Assembly: GCA_965203255.1 (NCBI GenBank) | Contig: OZ241882.1 | Location: 2,666,001-2,730,000 of the forward strand | Origin: JAPOUP01 sp965203255 | GTDB lineage: Bacteria; Pseudomonadota; Alphaproteobacteria; Rhodobacterales; Rhodobacteraceae | DNA: 64,000 nt | Direction of reading: 5' to 3' | Shown: in pieces, positions 62,690 to 64,000 of the stretch | Numbering within the stretch: the stretch's first letter is position 1 | Layout: every line of letters begins with the position of its first letter | The notes under the pieces: generated by a model | Database searches by the model: none | What the model was told of the DNA's origin: nothing | Seen by the model: only the letters and a program-made list of their open reading frames with translations | Made by a program: the position numbers and the translations under genes

Positions 62690-63979
62690 TCAAACTTGCT
62701 GTTCAGGATCACGCAGAAACAACTGAATGTCGGCGACGTTGGTTCCGGTGGCGCCGGTCACAAGCAGGTCACCAGCCGTGCGCAGGGCAAAGTAGCTATC
62801 GCTATTGGCCAGCAGCCTGTCGACGTTCTCACCCGCTTCGGCGATCCGCCAGACAGTGCCTGAATCGACGAGCCCTCCTGCGGCATCGGTCGGACCATCT
62901 CGGCCGTCAGTGCCACCCGACAGGAACACCCAGCTTTCATTGACATTCTGTGCCGCCATCGCAACGCGTAGGGCAAGCTCCTGGTTTCGGCCGCCCCTGC
63001 CATCTCCTGATACTCTGACAGTTGTCTCGCCTCCCCATATCAGCAGCCGTCGTTCGAGCGGTTGTGCCTTGATGTCGCTGATGATCTGATGAGTTGCACG
63101 GCCAACATCGCCACAGAGGTTGTCCGACACTATCACCGGGGAATGATCTGGAACAGCAGCAGAAATCGCCTCAAGGCTGCGCCGGTTTGAGGCAATGATT
63201 CTGTTGTCCGTACCTTGCGGAGATTCTGCATGTGACACCTGCGCCGCTTGATCCAGATAGTTCCGCACCTTGACGGGAACGTCTGTCCATACATCGAAGC
63301 CCCTCAACAATTGCACGGCGTCTGCCGAAGATCCGAGGGGCGCGGAAGTGGGTCCACTGGCTATGCAGCGTGGATCATCGCCAATGACGTCCGACATAAT
63401 TAGCGAGCGGACATTTGCCGGAGATGCCAGACGTGCCAGTCTGCCGCCCTTGAGTTGTGAGACCTGCTGTCGCACGAGGTTGGTTTGGTAAATATCAAAT
63501 CCATGGCCGAGCAGGAGTTCGTTGACAGCGACTATGTCAGCGAGAGGGATTTCCGGAGGCGGAAGTGTCAGCAGTGACGAGCCACCCCCCGATATTAGAC
63601 ACAGCACGACATCTGACTTGCTCGCCGTTTGCAAGCGACGCTTCACCTCAAGACCAGCCCGGAGTCCACATTCGTTTGGGACGGGGTGTCCAGCGGCAAC
63701 GACCTCGCAGTTCGGGACTTCGCGGAGGTTGCCCGGATTCGTGACTGCAAGCGCGCAGTAAGGTGTGTCGGGCGGGACATGATGGAGCGCCTCCGCAGCC
63801 ATGGTGCAGGCGGCTTTCCCGATGGCGAAAACGATATAGCGGCCACCGGGCAGTTCGGGCAGTGGATTTACCGTCAATTCATGCCGCACAGCAAGGCAGG
63901 GGTCTGCCGCTTTCACCCCGACATTGAACAATGACCGTGCCAGATCTCTATGGTTCCGCTTCGTCATGTGCGTTCGCAT
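62690..63979 (-). CDS. ttuD: glycerate 2-kinase (MOFRL/DUF4147 family)
   Basis: 429 residues, complete. The N-terminal DUF4147 domain (YIVFAIGKAACTMAAEALHH, VTNPGN..., AAGHPVPNECGLRAG, CLISGGGSSLLTLPPPEIPL) and C-terminal MOFRL domain (RLLIWGGETTVRVSGDGRGG RNQELALRVA, WVFLSGGTDGRDGPTDAAGG LVD) are both intact. Such enzymes phosphorylate D-glycerate to 2-phosphoglycerate in glyoxylate/tartrate/serine-cycle metabolism; older annotations call them hydroxypyruvate reductase TtuD. The start at 63979 follows GGGGAG; an in-frame ATG 12 bases further in is possible. It lies outside the IS cluster. Confidence 0.9.
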   Translation of the reverse strand: MRTHMTKRNHRDLARSLFNVGVKAADPCLAVRHELTVNPLPELPGGRYIVFAIGKAACTMAAEALHHVPPDTPYCALAVTNPGNLREVPNCEVVAAGHPVPNECGLRAGLEVKRRLQTASKSDVVLCLISGGGSSLLTLPPPEIPLADIVAVNELLLGHGFDIYQTNLVRQQVSQLKGGRLARLASPANVRSLIMSDVIGDDPRCIASGPTSAPLGSSADAVQLLRGFDVWTDVPVKVRNYLDQAAQVSHAESPQGTDNRIIASNRRSLEAISAAVPDHSPVIVSDNLCGDVGRATHQIISDIKAQPLERRLLIWGGETTVRVSGDGRGGRNQELALRVAMAAQNVNESWVFLSGGTDGRDGPTDAAGGLVDSGTVWRIAEAGENVDRLLANSDSYFALRTAGDLLVTGATGTNVADIQLFLRDPEQQV

Positions 63980-64000
63980 CCGGATTGGACTCCCCGCCTA

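Noticed and set aside
1..64000. tRNA, rRNA, phage structural genes, replication origin or partition genes
   Set aside because: None could be recognised on either strand by reading; serine recombinases present are all Tn3-type resolvases.

Overview
The window looks like accessory DNA of a high-GC alphaproteobacterium (replicon type not decidable here). The support is indirect: the transposase families, the IS66 copies with an adenine-methylase partner, and an O-demethylase / CoA-ligase / thioesterase operon of a type familiar from alphaproteobacteria. No rRNA, tRNA, integrase, replication or core housekeeping gene is visible. Insertion-sequence DNA is very GC-rich, the aromatic operon and glycerate kinase at the right end are moderate, and one cargo gene (DUF4238, 9.3-10.3 kb) is clearly AT-richer.

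Layout. Bases 185-49616 behave as one ~49.4 kb composite transposon. It is bounded by two IS66-family (ISBst12-like) copies in inverted orientation with identical termini, and the outer flanks carry the same 8-bp sequence (177-184 and 49617-49624). A third IS66 copy (33998-35324) shares a second 8-bp duplication with the inner side of the left copy. This suggests that 1866-33997 was once a circle closed by one IS66 copy that recombined into an IS66 arm of a smaller composite element. Inside this segment are three Tn3-family transposons (4.1-8.7, 14.2-17.9, 25.3-29.1 kb), IS1182-, IS1380-, IS630- and IS30-type elements, a 299-bp miniature element, and a large inverted repeat (20452-25198 versus 29090-33997). 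The repeat arms encode DUF805, a small unknown protein, a frameshifted SAM methyltransferase and a single-chain MNT-HEPN toxin-antitoxin-like protein. A cargo island at 9.3-13.3 kb carries DUF4238, HEPN, Uma2 and MNT-HEPN genes, some ending in the same 3' repeat.

Between 35.3 and 47.2 kb lie a large RTX calcium-binding repeat protein, a Tn5-like transposase remnant with an acidic linker, a 20-nt G tract, and an ISAs1-type element whose transposase is fused to a DUF4338 (DruA-like) domain. That element has been hit by IS630 (in its target duplication) and IS30 (just inside its terminal repeat). IS66 copy C (47.2-49.6 kb) carries an adenine-methylase gene translationally coupled to tnpC.

Right of the composite transposon are a hicB remnant, a ParDE-type module whose toxin end is cut at an IS5/IS1595 junction, and an IS4 transposase gene split by IS630, itself split by IS110. 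Next come a 5'-truncated LigM/DesA-like O-demethylase gene, a PaaK-like CoA ligase and a 4HBT thioesterase, then an IS21 remnant split by a second IS110, and finally a glycerate 2-kinase. Several decayed IS copies have accumulated mostly A:T to G:C transitions, including in catalytic codons, whereas the cargo genes have not obviously done so. That directional pattern and the composite transposon are the most notable signals.
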